Origin: an uncultured Bacteroidales bacterium
GTDB lineage: Bacteria; Bacteroidota; Bacteroidia; Bacteroidales; P3
DNA: 64,000 bases
Reading direction: 5' to 3'
NCBI GenBank assembly: GCA_905233895.1
Contig: CAJOFL010000001.1
Span: 1 to 64,000, forward strand
Part shown: in pieces, positions 24,700-33,056 of the stretch
How positions within the stretch are numbered: position 1 is the stretch's first letter
Layout of the letters: each line of letters starts with the position of its first letter
Notes under the pieces: generated by a model
What the model saw: only the letters and a program-made list of their open reading frames with translations
Told to the model about the DNA's origin: nothing
Databases searched by the model: none
Made by a program: the position numbers and the translations under genes

Positions 24700-26136
24700 T
24701 TAGTTGTTGTTGAGGTACTGGTCCATGTAGACGATGACGCGCTCGTTGTCGCGGGGGAGTTTGTCGTGTTTGATGATATTGCCGAACTCGGGGTTGATTT
24801 GCTTGAGTAGGGTGGTCATCTTGCCGGGTATCTGGTAACAGGTACCGTTGTCGGTGTTGTAGCCGGCGAAGTAGAGGTAGATGGGCTTGCTGATGGCGGT
24901 ACCGTCCTCGCGGGTTATGGAGATGGCGCGGCAATCGCCGGATTTGTAGACTTCTTTCGCCACGTAGTAGCGGCTGCCGAACATGATGTATGGCGTTTCG
25001 TCTTTGCGTATCTTGCTTTTGGGGGTCTGGTCGGAGAACCGTTCTATCTGGTTGCCGAGCGTGGATTTCGAGATGTCCACCCCGTAAGGCTCCAGGAATC
25101 GTCTGTAGTAGGTCAGTGTTCCGCTGCCTTCGTCGGTGGTGTAGAGCGCGATGTTGGTTCCGGTTACGTCGCGTATGAATGATGCCAGTTCGCGCGTTGT
25201 TATGCTGGTCTTGCCGTCAATGATGGGGTTCTGGTAGTTTTTCTTCACGTAGATTGTCAGGGTGTCCTCACCTAGGTGTAAGCCGAGCACTGAGCATTTG
25301 CTTGTGAACTGCTCTTTGTTGGCCATCATCAGGAAGTCCTCATCGGTGGCCTCCATGGCCGAGAGGGCGATGGGGTAGAAACGCTTGCCGTTGTCGTTGC
25401 TGCGGAGTGCGTGCTGGTGTAGGAATTCGCCCGAGATTATGGGCCATGAGGCTTTGGTGGGCACGGGGAGGTTGATGGCGTCGTCCAGGAAATGGCTTTC
25501 GCGGACTCCTTCGTATTCTGTCAGGCAGTTCAATGCCGAGCCGCCGCCGACGAGAAGCATCGTGACGTCGTTCTTGCCCACCAGTGCGAACAGCAGCAAT
25601 ATGATGGCCATGATTGATGCTATGAGACCTATCCGTAGTCCGCGAATTTTTTTCTTGGGCGACTGGCTGGAGTTCCCCTCGAGCTTGTCAATCTCCTGGT
25701 TGAGGCGTTCCTTGACCTTGGTCTCAAGGTCCTCGAGGTTGGAATATTCGATGTAGTAAGAGTCGCAGTGTTCGTTGACGAGCTGCTCGACTTCTCTGAT
25801 TTCGTCAGTTTTTGTCTCGTGCTCTTTCAGGAACACGTACATGCGCGGGGTTCCGGTCTTACGGAATGATTTCGAGGCGAGTATGAATTCGTCGCGGGTC
25901 TTGTCACCGATTCGGTCTTCGATGATGTAGAGCACGATGTCGGCCTGGTTCTCGATGAAGTCGTTGTAGTCGGCCTGGTTGTCGCCGAGGTTCATGTAGG
26001 AGAACATGTTCAGCGATATTTTCTTGCCCTTCAGACGGTTCTCGGCGTTCATGTTGTTGGCCAGTGCCTTGAGCCGCATTCGGTGTTCGCGGAGGCGTTT
26101 GGCGCCGGAGACGAATATTGTTATTGATGTTTTCAT
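24700..26136 (-). CDS. TIR-like domain – transmembrane helix – PstS-like binding-protein fusion
   Basis: A 478-residue three-part protein. Residues 1-150 form an alpha/beta domain (TSITIFVSGAKRLREHRM, then QADIVLYIIEDRIGDKTRDE and PRMYVFLKEHE) that resembles TIR-like or nucleoside-deoxyribosyltransferase-like folds; Glu83 follows the DRIGDKTRDE turn. A membrane helix spans about 167-187. Residues 190-478 look like a type 2 periplasmic binding protein (LLVGGGSALNCLTEY, TTDEGSGTLTYYRRFLEPYG, YLYFAGYNTDN), similar to the phosphate-binding PstS type. The topology would sense a ligand outside and pass it to a cytosolic domain that may act on NAD+. The first domain assignment is tentative. Confidence 0.65.
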   Translation of the reverse strand: MKTSITIFVSGAKRLREHRMRLKALANNMNAENRLKGKKISLNMFSYMNLGDNQADYNDFIENQADIVLYIIEDRIGDKTRDEFILASKSFRKTGTPRMYVFLKEHETKTDEIREVEQLVNEHCDSYYIEYSNLEDLETKVKERLNQEIDKLEGNSSQSPKKKIRGLRIGLIASIMAIILLLFALVGKNDVTMLLVGGGSALNCLTEYEGVRESHFLDDAINLPVPTKASWPIISGEFLHQHALRSNDNGKRFYPIALSAMEATDEDFLMMANKEQFTSKCSVLGLHLGEDTLTIYVKKNYQNPIIDGKTSITTRELASFIRDVTGTNIALYTTDEGSGTLTYYRRFLEPYGVDISKSTLGNQIERFSDQTPKSKIRKDETPYIMFGSRYYVAKEVYKSGDCRAISITREDGTAISKPIYLYFAGYNTDNGTCYQIPGKMTTLLKQINPEFGNIIKHDKLPRDNERVIVYMDQYLNNN

Positions 26137-26138
26137 TT

Positions 26139-27188
26139 TTATGATGTTTCTTGTTTGAAAGTTCTCGCTAAATCACTCAGAACCATTTTGTTGAAGAGCC
26201 AGTGCGACATGCCGCCGCTAATGCGGTGGACGTGTATGTCGCCGAGTTCCTCGATGTAGAGCGGGCGGATGCGCCAGCTGTAGTTGTAGCGGTTCTTCCA
26301 GTCGTACATGCAGTATTCCCACCATTCGCGGCTTTTTCGCCACCACTCGCCGGTGGTAAATCCGTTCTTGAGGCCCCATTCGGTGGCGAGGTGGGCGTTG
26401 GCGTGGCCGCAACTGTCGAACACGGCCTTGGGCGCCATGCCGAGGTCGAGCACTTTGCCCAGCGACACGCGGCATACGATGATGGCTTTCTGGTCGTAGC
26501 CCCGTGCGTAGTGCTCGGCCGTACTCCTGATGGGCGCGAAATAGATGCCGTCGCCGGCCCAGTTGCCCTTGCCTACCATCCAGACACCCGAGGCGTTGCT
26601 GTCGTCCTTGATGCGGTTGGGGCATTTGGTGATGCTTTCGCTGGCGTTGTAGTTGGTGCCATGGTAGAGAGTCAGGGCCGGCACGAAGGTGTCGATTACC
26701 GTCCAGACAATGCTCTCAACTAGCGTTTGGAGTAAGTGCCACGTGTATTTTAACAATCGCCAGGGCAGCAGCAGTACCCAAAGGAAGATGTTTTTGCCGC
26801 CTTCGCCTTTGGCTGAGGGGTCCAGAACTTCAGCAATGTAGTTGAAGAGTTCAAACCCCAGGTGCACTATGATGTTGTAAAATGCGGCGTTGACGAGTCG
26901 CAACGGGGTTAGTGCCACATAGAGAGGAACCTTCATTATTGTCCAGAAGCCTCGGCGGAAATGGTTGAAGCCGTCCGATCCGCTGTGTCCTTTGAAGAAT
27001 ATTCGCCAGGGTTTGGCCAGGAAGCGCTGGAACCAGTTGAGTATACTGAATGGGAAACAAAGTATCCTGAATAGGATGTAGAAGGTGCGGTTTAGCGTCT
27101 TTACACCCCACCGGAGGATGATTCTCAACAGGTAGGCTCCGCCAATGCCCAGCAGGGCATACAGGATATACTGTACGATTGGAGCCAC
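26139..27188 (-). CDS. Membrane-anchored PARP-like ADP-ribosyltransferase
   Basis: A 349-residue protein. The first 170 residues hold several hydrophobic segments (about 3-25, 35-55, 85-115, 133-170) that should tether it to the membrane. From 172 on the PARP-type ART fold is recognisable: LYHGTNYNASESI with His176, GDGIYFAPIRSTAEHYARG with Tyr216 and Tyr227, then AIIVCRVSLGKVLDLG, which matches the strand after the catalytic loop in PARPs. The last strand (RIRPLYIEELGDI) has Leu310 where poly-ADP-ribosylating enzymes have Glu, which would fit a mono-transferase (H-Y-hydrophobic). Target unknown. It starts one base after the stop of the upstream small protein gene and is followed two bases later by the TIR-like fusion gene. 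Confidence 0.7.
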   Translation of the reverse strand: MAPIVQYILYALLGIGGAYLLRIILRWGVKTLNRTFYILFRILCFPFSILNWFQRFLAKPWRIFFKGHSGSDGFNHFRRGFWTIMKVPLYVALTPLRLVNAAFYNIIVHLGFELFNYIAEVLDPSAKGEGGKNIFLWVLLLPWRLLKYTWHLLQTLVESIVWTVIDTFVPALTLYHGTNYNASESITKCPNRIKDDSNASGVWMVGKGNWAGDGIYFAPIRSTAEHYARGYDQKAIIVCRVSLGKVLDLGMAPKAVFDSCGHANAHLATEWGLKNGFTTGEWWRKSREWWEYCMYDWKNRYNYSWRIRPLYIEELGDIHVHRISGGMSHWLFNKMVLSDLARTFKQETS

Positions 27189-27189
27189 G

Positions 27190-27417
27190 TCAATCTATGT
27201 AGATAACGATTCGACCGGCTATTTCGCCGTGGTGGACGCTGCGGCCGCCGATGTAGATGTCGCCTCGGCCGTTGTCTTCGGTGAAATGGGCTTCGCCCAT
27301 AGAGTCGGTGTACTGGTCGCGGGCGCATCCGCGGAAGAGGCCTTCGAATATGACGGACACTTTCTTGTCCTTGACGGGCTTGCCGTCGCGACGGCTGACT
27401 ACTTTTACTGTGAACAT
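27190..27417 (-). CDS. Small beta-sandwich protein, first gene of the RyR/ART operon
   Basis: Start at 27417 (MFTVKVVSRRDGKPVKDKKV), downstream of the promoter at 27465; an ATG at 27507 lies upstream of that promoter. The 75-residue product looks like one transthyretin or carboxypeptidase-regulatory-like beta-sandwich: VKVVSRRDGKPV, then TDSMGEAHFTEDNGRGDIYI and GEIAGRIVIYID. No signal peptide, so it is probably cytosolic. It may be a small adaptor or sensor of the module; its role is not known. Confidence 0.65.
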   Translation of the reverse strand: MFTVKVVSRRDGKPVKDKKVSVIFEGLFRGCARDQYTDSMGEAHFTEDNGRGDIYIGGRSVHHGEIAGRIVIYID

Positions 27418-27464
27418 GGTGTTTTGGTTTTTGAAAACAGTGTTGATTGTCGATATTTGAGAAT

Positions 27465-27496
27465 GCAAAATTACAAAATTTTTATTAAACGGCAAA
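27465..27496 (-). promoter_or_regulatory. Promoter of the RyR/ART operon
   Basis: On the minus strand TTTG, 19 bases, TAATTTTGC: a complete -33/-7 pair 47 bases upstream of the first start. No other comparable site is seen inside the operon. Confidence 0.75.
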
Positions 27497-27526
27497 ATTT
27501 TTTTCATGGCACCTCCACCTGCTATA

Positions 27527-27713
27527 GTAGGGCAGGCGTTGGTCAGGCGTTGATCAGGCGTTGATCAGGCGAAGGTGGGTTTAAATTGCTGGCATTGTTG
27601 TGGTTATGTGATTTTTAACATTGTATATTATTGAAAATGAGTGGTATGAATGTTTTGTTTTAACATTTCATTTTGACCGTTTTTGGGGTTCCAAAAGGCG
27701 GGGCGGCGGATAT
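27527..27713 (+). repeat. Composite intergenic repeat, copy 2 (11-bp array plus downstream blocks)
   Basis: 27527-27579 is the GGCGTTGATCA array with the same edges as copy 1 (one unit has GGTCA). It is followed by TTTTTAACATTGTATAT (27613-27629), TTTTGTTTTAACATTTCA (27653-27670) and GGCGGGGCGGCGGATAT (27697-27713). The same blocks in the same order, inverted, make up 50921-51082. The element ends 13 bases before the -33 box of the plus-strand gene. The 27418-27819 gap otherwise holds only the two promoters. Confidence 0.8.
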
Positions 27714-27726
27714 TTTGTAAAATAAT

Positions 27727-27759
27727 TTTGCAATGTAACGAATTTAGTTGTATCTTTGC
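27727..27759 (+). promoter_or_regulatory. Promoter of the decarboxylase gene
   Basis: TTTG, 20 bases, TATCTTTGC: a perfect consensus match 60 bases upstream of the start at 27820. Confidence 0.82.
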
Positions 27760-27819
27760 ATTTGGTATCCGAGTGAGTCGGATTGGTGAAAATGTTGTAA
27801 ACTAATTAAATCGGTTGTT

Positions 27820-29220
27820 ATGAAAAACAAGTATTACGACTTGATTGAACAGACGTTTGATTTTCCGCAGGACGAATTCCGGACTGAGGAAGGGGAGTTG
27901 TATTTCCATGACATTCCCTTGATGGAAATTATCAAACAGTACGGCACTCCGTTGAAGGTGACATACTTGCCTAAGATTAGCCAGCAGATTCAACGGGCGA
28001 AGCGTCTGTTCAACGTGGCTATAGCCAAGACCGATTACCGTGGTACATATAATTATTGCTACTGTACAAAGAGCAGCCATTTCGCTTTTGTGCTGGAGGA
28101 GGCGCTGAAGAACGACATTAATCTCGAGACGTCGTCTGCGTTCGATATCAACCTGATTCAGGAACTGCATGCCCAGGGCTTGGTGGATAAGGAAAAGGTT
28201 GTGGTGTGCAACGGCTTCAAGAAAGAGCAGTATATCGAGAATATTGTTGGTTTGTTTAACGACGGTTTCCGTAATGTGATTCCTGTTTTGGACAACAAGA
28301 ATGAGTTCGCGACGCTTGACCGTGCGCTGGGTGATGCGGCTGAGCCGATGCTGTTGGGCATCCGCATCGCCGCCGAGGAGGAGCCGAAGTTTGACTTTTA
28401 CACTTCGAGGCTCGGCATCCGTTATCACGATATCGTGAGTTTCTACGAGGAGCAGGTGAAGGCGAACCGTAGGTTCCGATTCAAGATGCTGCATTTCTTT
28501 ATCAATACAGGCATCCGCGACACGGCCTATTACTGGAACGAGTTGTCGAAGTGCGTCAATGTTTACTGTGACCTGAAGCGTGTTTGCCCCGAGCTGGATT
28601 CGCTCAATATCGGTGGCGGTTTCCCATGCAAGGTGAGCCTGGCGGCCAACTACGACTATGAGTACATGGCCGAGGAGATTCTGGCCCAGATAAAAAATAT
28701 CTGTGCGTTGCGGGGTGTGGAGGAACCGAATATCTTCACAGAGTTCGGCAGTTTCACGGTGGGTGAGAGCGGTGCCACTCTATATAGTATCCTTGACCAG
28801 AAGCAGCAGAACGACCGCGAGTTGTGGTATATGATTGACTCGAGTTTTATCACCACTCTGCCAGATACTTGGGGTATTAACCAGAGGTTTATCATGCTTC
28901 CCATCAACCACTGGGATAGCGAGTACCAGCGGGTGTTCCTCGGTGGATTGACTTGCGATTCAGAGGATTACTACAATGCCGACAGCCACGCCAACGCCAT
29001 TTTCCTCCCGAAACTACAGAAGGACGACCCGTTGTATATCGGTTTCTTCCATACTGGTGCCTATCAAGAGTCGATTGGCGGCTACGGCGGTATTCAGCAC
29101 TGTCTGATTCCCGCTCCGAAACATGTGATTATCGACCGCGACGTGGACGGCGAGTACACGACGAAACTTTTCGCCAAGGAGCAGAGCTATAAGTCGATGC
29201 TGAAGATTCTGGGATACTGA
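27820..29220 (+). CDS. PLP-dependent decarboxylase, probable arginine decarboxylase
   Basis: A 466-residue fold-type III (alanine-racemase-like) decarboxylase. The N-terminal barrel carries YNYCYCTKSSHFAF with Lys84 as likely PLP lysine, LNIGGGFP as the phosphate-binding glycine loop, and TEFGSFTVGESG. The C-terminal beta domain has FLGGLTCDSEDYY, matching the GPxCxSxD active-site pattern. Close relatives in Bacteroidetes are annotated as arginine decarboxylase, the first step of agmatine/polyamine synthesis; other diamine-precursor substrates in this family cannot be excluded. It is a single gene on the plus strand, abutting the convergent C25 protease. Confidence 0.75.
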   Translation: MKNKYYDLIEQTFDFPQDEFRTEEGELYFHDIPLMEIIKQYGTPLKVTYLPKISQQIQRAKRLFNVAIAKTDYRGTYNYCYCTKSSHFAFVLEEALKNDINLETSSAFDINLIQELHAQGLVDKEKVVVCNGFKKEQYIENIVGLFNDGFRNVIPVLDNKNEFATLDRALGDAAEPMLLGIRIAAEEEPKFDFYTSRLGIRYHDIVSFYEEQVKANRRFRFKMLHFFINTGIRDTAYYWNELSKCVNVYCDLKRVCPELDSLNIGGGFPCKVSLAANYDYEYMAEEILAQIKNICALRGVEEPNIFTEFGSFTVGESGATLYSILDQKQQNDRELWYMIDSSFITTLPDTWGINQRFIMLPINHWDSEYQRVFLGGLTCDSEDYYNADSHANAIFLPKLQKDDPLYIGFFHTGAYQESIGGYGGIQHCLIPAPKHVIIDRDVDGEYTTKLFAKEQSYKSMLKILGY

Positions 29221-29221
29221 T

Positions 29222-31534
29222 TTAATTGACAATTATTTTCTGTGCCGCTTCGCCGTTGGGGGTGGAGATGCGGAGAATGTATACTCCGTGGACGAGCCCC
29301 TGCAGGTCTAGTTCGGTGCGGTCTCCGCTGGCGGTCACGGTGCGGACTGTCTGCCCCACGCTGTTGACGATGCGGATGCCTTGCATATTCTCGCAGGCCA
29401 CTGTGCAGCGGTCGGCGGCGGGGTTGGGCCAGACCTCAGCGCTAACGGCGTTGGGTTCTCTGATGGCGAGGTTGTTGAAGGTGTAGTGGAAGGGTTTATG
29501 CCCCTGGGCGGTGACAGAGAGCATGAGTGCGGAGTGGCTGGAGGGCAGGCTGAGGGTGGCATTACCGTCGGCGTCGGCAAAGACGGCGTTGATGACTTGC
29601 ATGTCGTTTGATGGGTCGACTACGGCGATGTAGGCGCCACTGACAGTGCCGATGTAGATGGTGGTGCCGGCGTCGTTAACTACAACGTAGGGTTCCTCGG
29701 CACGGCCGAGCCATGGCATGAGGGTCGGATCGCCCATCAGGTGGTAGACTTCCCAATAGTATTCGGTGAGGCTCGAGCCGGAGTTCTGGACGGCCATATT
29801 GCCGTAGAACATCATCTTGGAGGCGGTAGCGGCACGGTTGTTGAGGCTTTCGTTATGGGTGTGGAAAAGTCGGTCGTAGCAGCCGAGTTTGCTTGGGGTG
29901 TAAGTGGGTGTCATGGTTCCGCTGATGTTGTTGCGGACACCGACAGCCCAGTAGAAGTCCTCGCTCCAGTAGGTATAGTTGGAGCCGCCAATGTATCCGA
30001 CGGCGCCGGCGTTATTACCTTTGCGCAGAAGTGCTTCGCCGAGGCAGGTCGATTTGTCGAACTTGTTGGAGAGGCAGCAGTTGCCAATCATGAAGGATGG
30101 CATATTGTTGTTGGTCATTGCATTGGCATTGTTGACGGTGAATGCGGGGATGGACCATTCGTTCCAGTCGCCGTGGGCGCTGTAGTTTATCCAGCCGGCG
30201 CCGGCGTTGTAGTAGTTGCGGAGGGTAGTTGCGGTGGCGTTGTCGCGGCTGCTGCCAGTGACGGGGATGCCGTTGGGAGCGTAGTTGGTACGATTCTTGT
30301 AGTAGGTGACAGTGTCATATCCGTTTGCGTGATTGACGTAGAAGGAGGCGATATAATCCATGGCTGGGTCGGCATAAGTGTAGGCGTTGTCGCTGGTGTT
30401 GACGCTCCATGATTGGTCGACACCGGCGATGAGGGCTGCGCGGGCCAGGTAATTGTCGTCGGAGAACTGGTAGCGTTCGTAGAGGAGTATCTTGTTGAGG
30501 ATGTCGGTAAGTGAGGAGCTGCTGGTGGCTGAGATGCGGCCATGGTAGCAGTCTGGCACCTTATCGCCTGACGACCAGGTGGTGTAGTAGAGGTCAGTGT
30601 AGTGGTCATTATAGACGTTGCCACTGAGTTTGCTGGCGTGGACAGGAACTTGGGCCACGTCGCCTATAATGAGAAGGTAGGCCGGAGCGGGGTCGGCTTC
30701 GGTAGCGCCGGTGTAGAGTCCGGTGAGCATGTTTGCGATGGCTGCTGTGGACTGGATGCCAAGCTCGTCAATGTAGTAGACGTCGACACGGAGTCCCTGC
30801 TGGCGTTTCCAGGTGAGGAATTCCTCCAGTTTGTCGCAGCGCAGTGAGCTGTGGGCCAGTACAGCCATGCGTACTGGCGTGGCATTGGAGACGTACTTGG
30901 GTGAAAGGAGGTTGTTCAGTTTGGTTCCGATGCTGTAGGCGGGGGTGTAGTGACAGCGGAAGAGGTCAAGGGTTGCCTCCTCGTCGGCGCCGATGTATTC
31001 AACGGTCACAGTGGCGCTACGGCAGACGATGGCCTTGTTCTGCACAGGGTTTACGCGGACCGGAGAGAAGACCAATCGTGCGATGTGGCGGTCGCGGGCA
31101 ATACCGATATATTCAATACGGGCCACTTCCCCGAGGTAGGCGTCGGTGGAGTAGGCGTTGCGGTCAACGACCAGGTGCAGTGTAGAGGTGTCGCTCTTGC
31201 TGCGGCTGGGCTGAACCGGAGTAACTGGCAAGGGAAGACTGACAGTGTCGTAGACAGCATTAGAGACTGTCACGTTGAAACCTTTGCAGACAGGTACTTC
31301 AATTATCGAGCCGAATTGTGGCAAGGCAGGTGATCCTATTTTGCCTCCGAGGATAGATCCCTCGATATCGAGGGTACAAAAGATATTGCCATCGATGTTT
31401 ACGTCGGTGGTCCTCATCTCTGGAGTCTGGTAGTTCACGCTCAGACGGGAGAAGTTGTCCTCACATACTTGCTGTGCTTTCAACGGCATTGCAGCCAAAA
31501 GAATGACGGCCAATAAGATTGTTGCTTTTTTCAT
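29222..31534 (-). CDS. C25 (gingipain-type) cysteine protease with T9SS C-terminal domain
   Basis: Start at 31534 (MKKATILLAVILLAAMPLKA), overlapping the upstream stop as ATGA; the longer ORF is spurious. The 770-residue protein has a signal peptide, an N-terminal pro-region to about 215, and the C25 catalytic domain with WINYSAHGDWNEW (His454) and FMIGNCCLSNKFD (Cys486 or Cys487), followed by STCLGEALLRKG. The Ig-like and sorting part runs from about 600; the last 70 residues (VWPNPAADRCTVACENMQGI to AQKIIVN) are a type A domain for type IX secretion. Cleavage specificity cannot be told. It probably degrades peptides outside the cell or matures other surface proteins. Confidence 0.88.
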   Translation of the reverse strand: MKKATILLAVILLAAMPLKAQQVCEDNFSRLSVNYQTPEMRTTDVNIDGNIFCTLDIEGSILGGKIGSPALPQFGSIIEVPVCKGFNVTVSNAVYDTVSLPLPVTPVQPSRSKSDTSTLHLVVDRNAYSTDAYLGEVARIEYIGIARDRHIARLVFSPVRVNPVQNKAIVCRSATVTVEYIGADEEATLDLFRCHYTPAYSIGTKLNNLLSPKYVSNATPVRMAVLAHSSLRCDKLEEFLTWKRQQGLRVDVYYIDELGIQSTAAIANMLTGLYTGATEADPAPAYLLIIGDVAQVPVHASKLSGNVYNDHYTDLYYTTWSSGDKVPDCYHGRISATSSSSLTDILNKILLYERYQFSDDNYLARAALIAGVDQSWSVNTSDNAYTYADPAMDYIASFYVNHANGYDTVTYYKNRTNYAPNGIPVTGSSRDNATATTLRNYYNAGAGWINYSAHGDWNEWSIPAFTVNNANAMTNNNMPSFMIGNCCLSNKFDKSTCLGEALLRKGNNAGAVGYIGGSNYTYWSEDFYWAVGVRNNISGTMTPTYTPSKLGCYDRLFHTHNESLNNRAATASKMMFYGNMAVQNSGSSLTEYYWEVYHLMGDPTLMPWLGRAEEPYVVVNDAGTTIYIGTVSGAYIAVVDPSNDMQVINAVFADADGNATLSLPSSHSALMLSVTAQGHKPFHYTFNNLAIREPNAVSAEVWPNPAADRCTVACENMQGIRIVNSVGQTVRTVTASGDRTELDLQGLVHGVYILRISTPNGEAAQKIIVN

Positions 31535-32208
31535 ATATTGAACATTTTTTCGATTTCGGGATTTGGGGCGGTAATAGTTATAGAGAGATGGGTTACAGGG
31601 TGCTCGAAAGAAATGGAGTGGGCGTGTAGCGAGATACTGCCGTCGGGATTGCTCCGTTCGGCACCGTACTTGAGGTCGCCCTTGATGGGGCAGCCAATAT
31701 TGGCCAGCTGACACCGGATTTGATGGTGGCGACCGGTGTGGAGGTTGATGTCGAGCAGGTGGTATCCGCCGGCGCTGACAGCGACTTCGTGATATTCGAG
31801 ACGGGCTAACTTGGCGTTGGAGCGAGCCGTGCCGAATACATAGCTCTTGTTGCGCTCTTCGTTTTTTATGAGCCAGTTCTCCAATGCTCCGCAAGGCTGT
31901 GGAGGGGCGTTCTTGACCACAGCCCAGTAATGTTTCTCGAACTCACGGGTCCGAACCTTCTCCACCATACGACTTAGTGCCTTTGATGTCTTGGCCAGCA
32001 GCACGACTCCCGAGACAGGTCGGTCAAGTCGGTGTATAACGCCGCAGTAGACCTGTCCGGGCTTGTGGTCGCGTATCTTGATATACTCCTTTACAAGGTC
32101 AGCCAAACAGGGGTCGCCTGTCTTGTCTCCCTGGGTAATTTGGCCGGGTAGTTTGTTTATGGCCAGCAGGTGATTGTCCTCGTAGAGTATTTGGTCGGCA
32201 ATTGACAT
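31531..32208 (-). CDS. RluA-family pseudouridine synthase
   Basis: A 225-residue enzyme that isomerises uridine to pseudouridine in RNA. The catalytic motif is visible as HRLDRPVSGVVLLAKTSKAL with the nucleophilic Asp in RLD, preceded by YEDNHLLAINKLPGQITQGD and followed by LHTGRHHQIRCQLANIGCPI. No S4 domain is present, so it is a short RluA-type protein rather than full RluD; the target position in RNA is not predictable. It starts two bases after the cdsA stop and overlaps the C25 gene by four bases. Confidence 0.92.
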   Translation of the reverse strand: MSIADQILYEDNHLLAINKLPGQITQGDKTGDPCLADLVKEYIKIRDHKPGQVYCGVIHRLDRPVSGVVLLAKTSKALSRMVEKVRTREFEKHYWAVVKNAPPQPCGALENWLIKNEERNKSYVFGTARSNAKLARLEYHEVAVSAGGYHLLDINLHTGRHHQIRCQLANIGCPIKGDLKYGAERSNPDGSISLHAHSISFEHPVTHLSITITAPNPEIEKMFNI

Positions 32209-32210
32209 TC

Positions 32211-33056
32211 TTAGTGAACGAAGAGTGTTATATAGACAAATACAAATGGGGTGGCGATAAGGAGACTGTCGAAACGGTCGAGAAATCCTCCATGGCCGGG
32301 CATGATGTTTCCGCTGTCCTTCATGCCGACAGAGCGTTTGAGCATACTCTCAACCAGGTCGCCGAGTGTGTCGATGACGCTGCATATAAGACCTATCACT
32401 AGCCAGTGGTACCAAGCGATGCTGTTGTTGAACAAAGGACCGACGATAAGGGCAGTTGCGATGGTGAATGCCACTCCGATGGCGGTACCTTCCCAGGTTT
32501 TTCCTGGCGAGTGGCGTTCCCACATCTTGTGTTTTCCAAGTAGCGAACCTCCCATATAGGCTCCGTTGTCATTCATCCATACCATGATGAGTACCATTAC
32601 GAGTACATTGTGGCTTACATGTAGTAACGGCATCAATCCAAGAGGGATAGCTACGTAAAACAAGGGAATCAAGGTATATGCGGCATCGCGGAAAGGTTGC
32701 TCGCTGTGGTTCCAAAGTTGAACAATTGCCGAGAGGCCAAATGCGATGGGAAGCAGAGTCATAGCGATGCCGAACGCGGCAAAGCCGATGTTACTATTGA
32801 ACGCCGAGATTCCAGTTAGAGACAACAGTGCAATGCTGGTGTATGCGTAGCCCAGCGGGCGGCATGGGGATGCCCCTTGCTTGCCAACGATGCGGAAAAA
32901 CTCGAAGGTGCATCCGCAGGTCACGAAAAGGAGAAAGGCGGTGAAGATTATGCCGCCCGCTAGTCGGTTGTGCAGAAGGTCGCCGCTGTAGATGCAGCTG
33001 ATGAATAGTGCCACGTAGACGACGGCACTTGCCGCACGTACCCAGAAATTCTTCAT
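32211..33056 (-). CDS. cdsA: Phosphatidate cytidylyltransferase
   Basis: A 281-residue inner-membrane enzyme with about eight helices that makes CDP-diacylglycerol from phosphatidate and CTP. The family signature is clear near the C terminus: SMLKRSVGMKDSGNIMPGHG followed by GFLDRFDS. The gene overlaps ftsH by four bases (ATGA). Its position between ftsH and an rRNA-type pseudouridine synthase looks like a conserved housekeeping cluster. Confidence 0.95.
   Translation of the reverse strand: MKNFWVRAASAVVYVALFISCIYSGDLLHNRLAGGIIFTAFLLFVTCGCTFEFFRIVGKQGASPCRPLGYAYTSIALLSLTGISAFNSNIGFAAFGIAMTLLPIAFGLSAIVQLWNHSEQPFRDAAYTLIPLFYVAIPLGLMPLLHVSHNVLVMVLIMVWMNDNGAYMGGSLLGKHKMWERHSPGKTWEGTAIGVAFTIATALIVGPLFNNSIAWYHWLVIGLICSVIDTLGDLVESMLKRSVGMKDSGNIMPGHGGFLDRFDSLLIATPFVFVYITLFVH

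Noticed and set aside
27418-27507. N-terminal extension of the first operon gene
   Set aside because: The extension starts upstream of the predicted promoter, so it would not be on the transcript.
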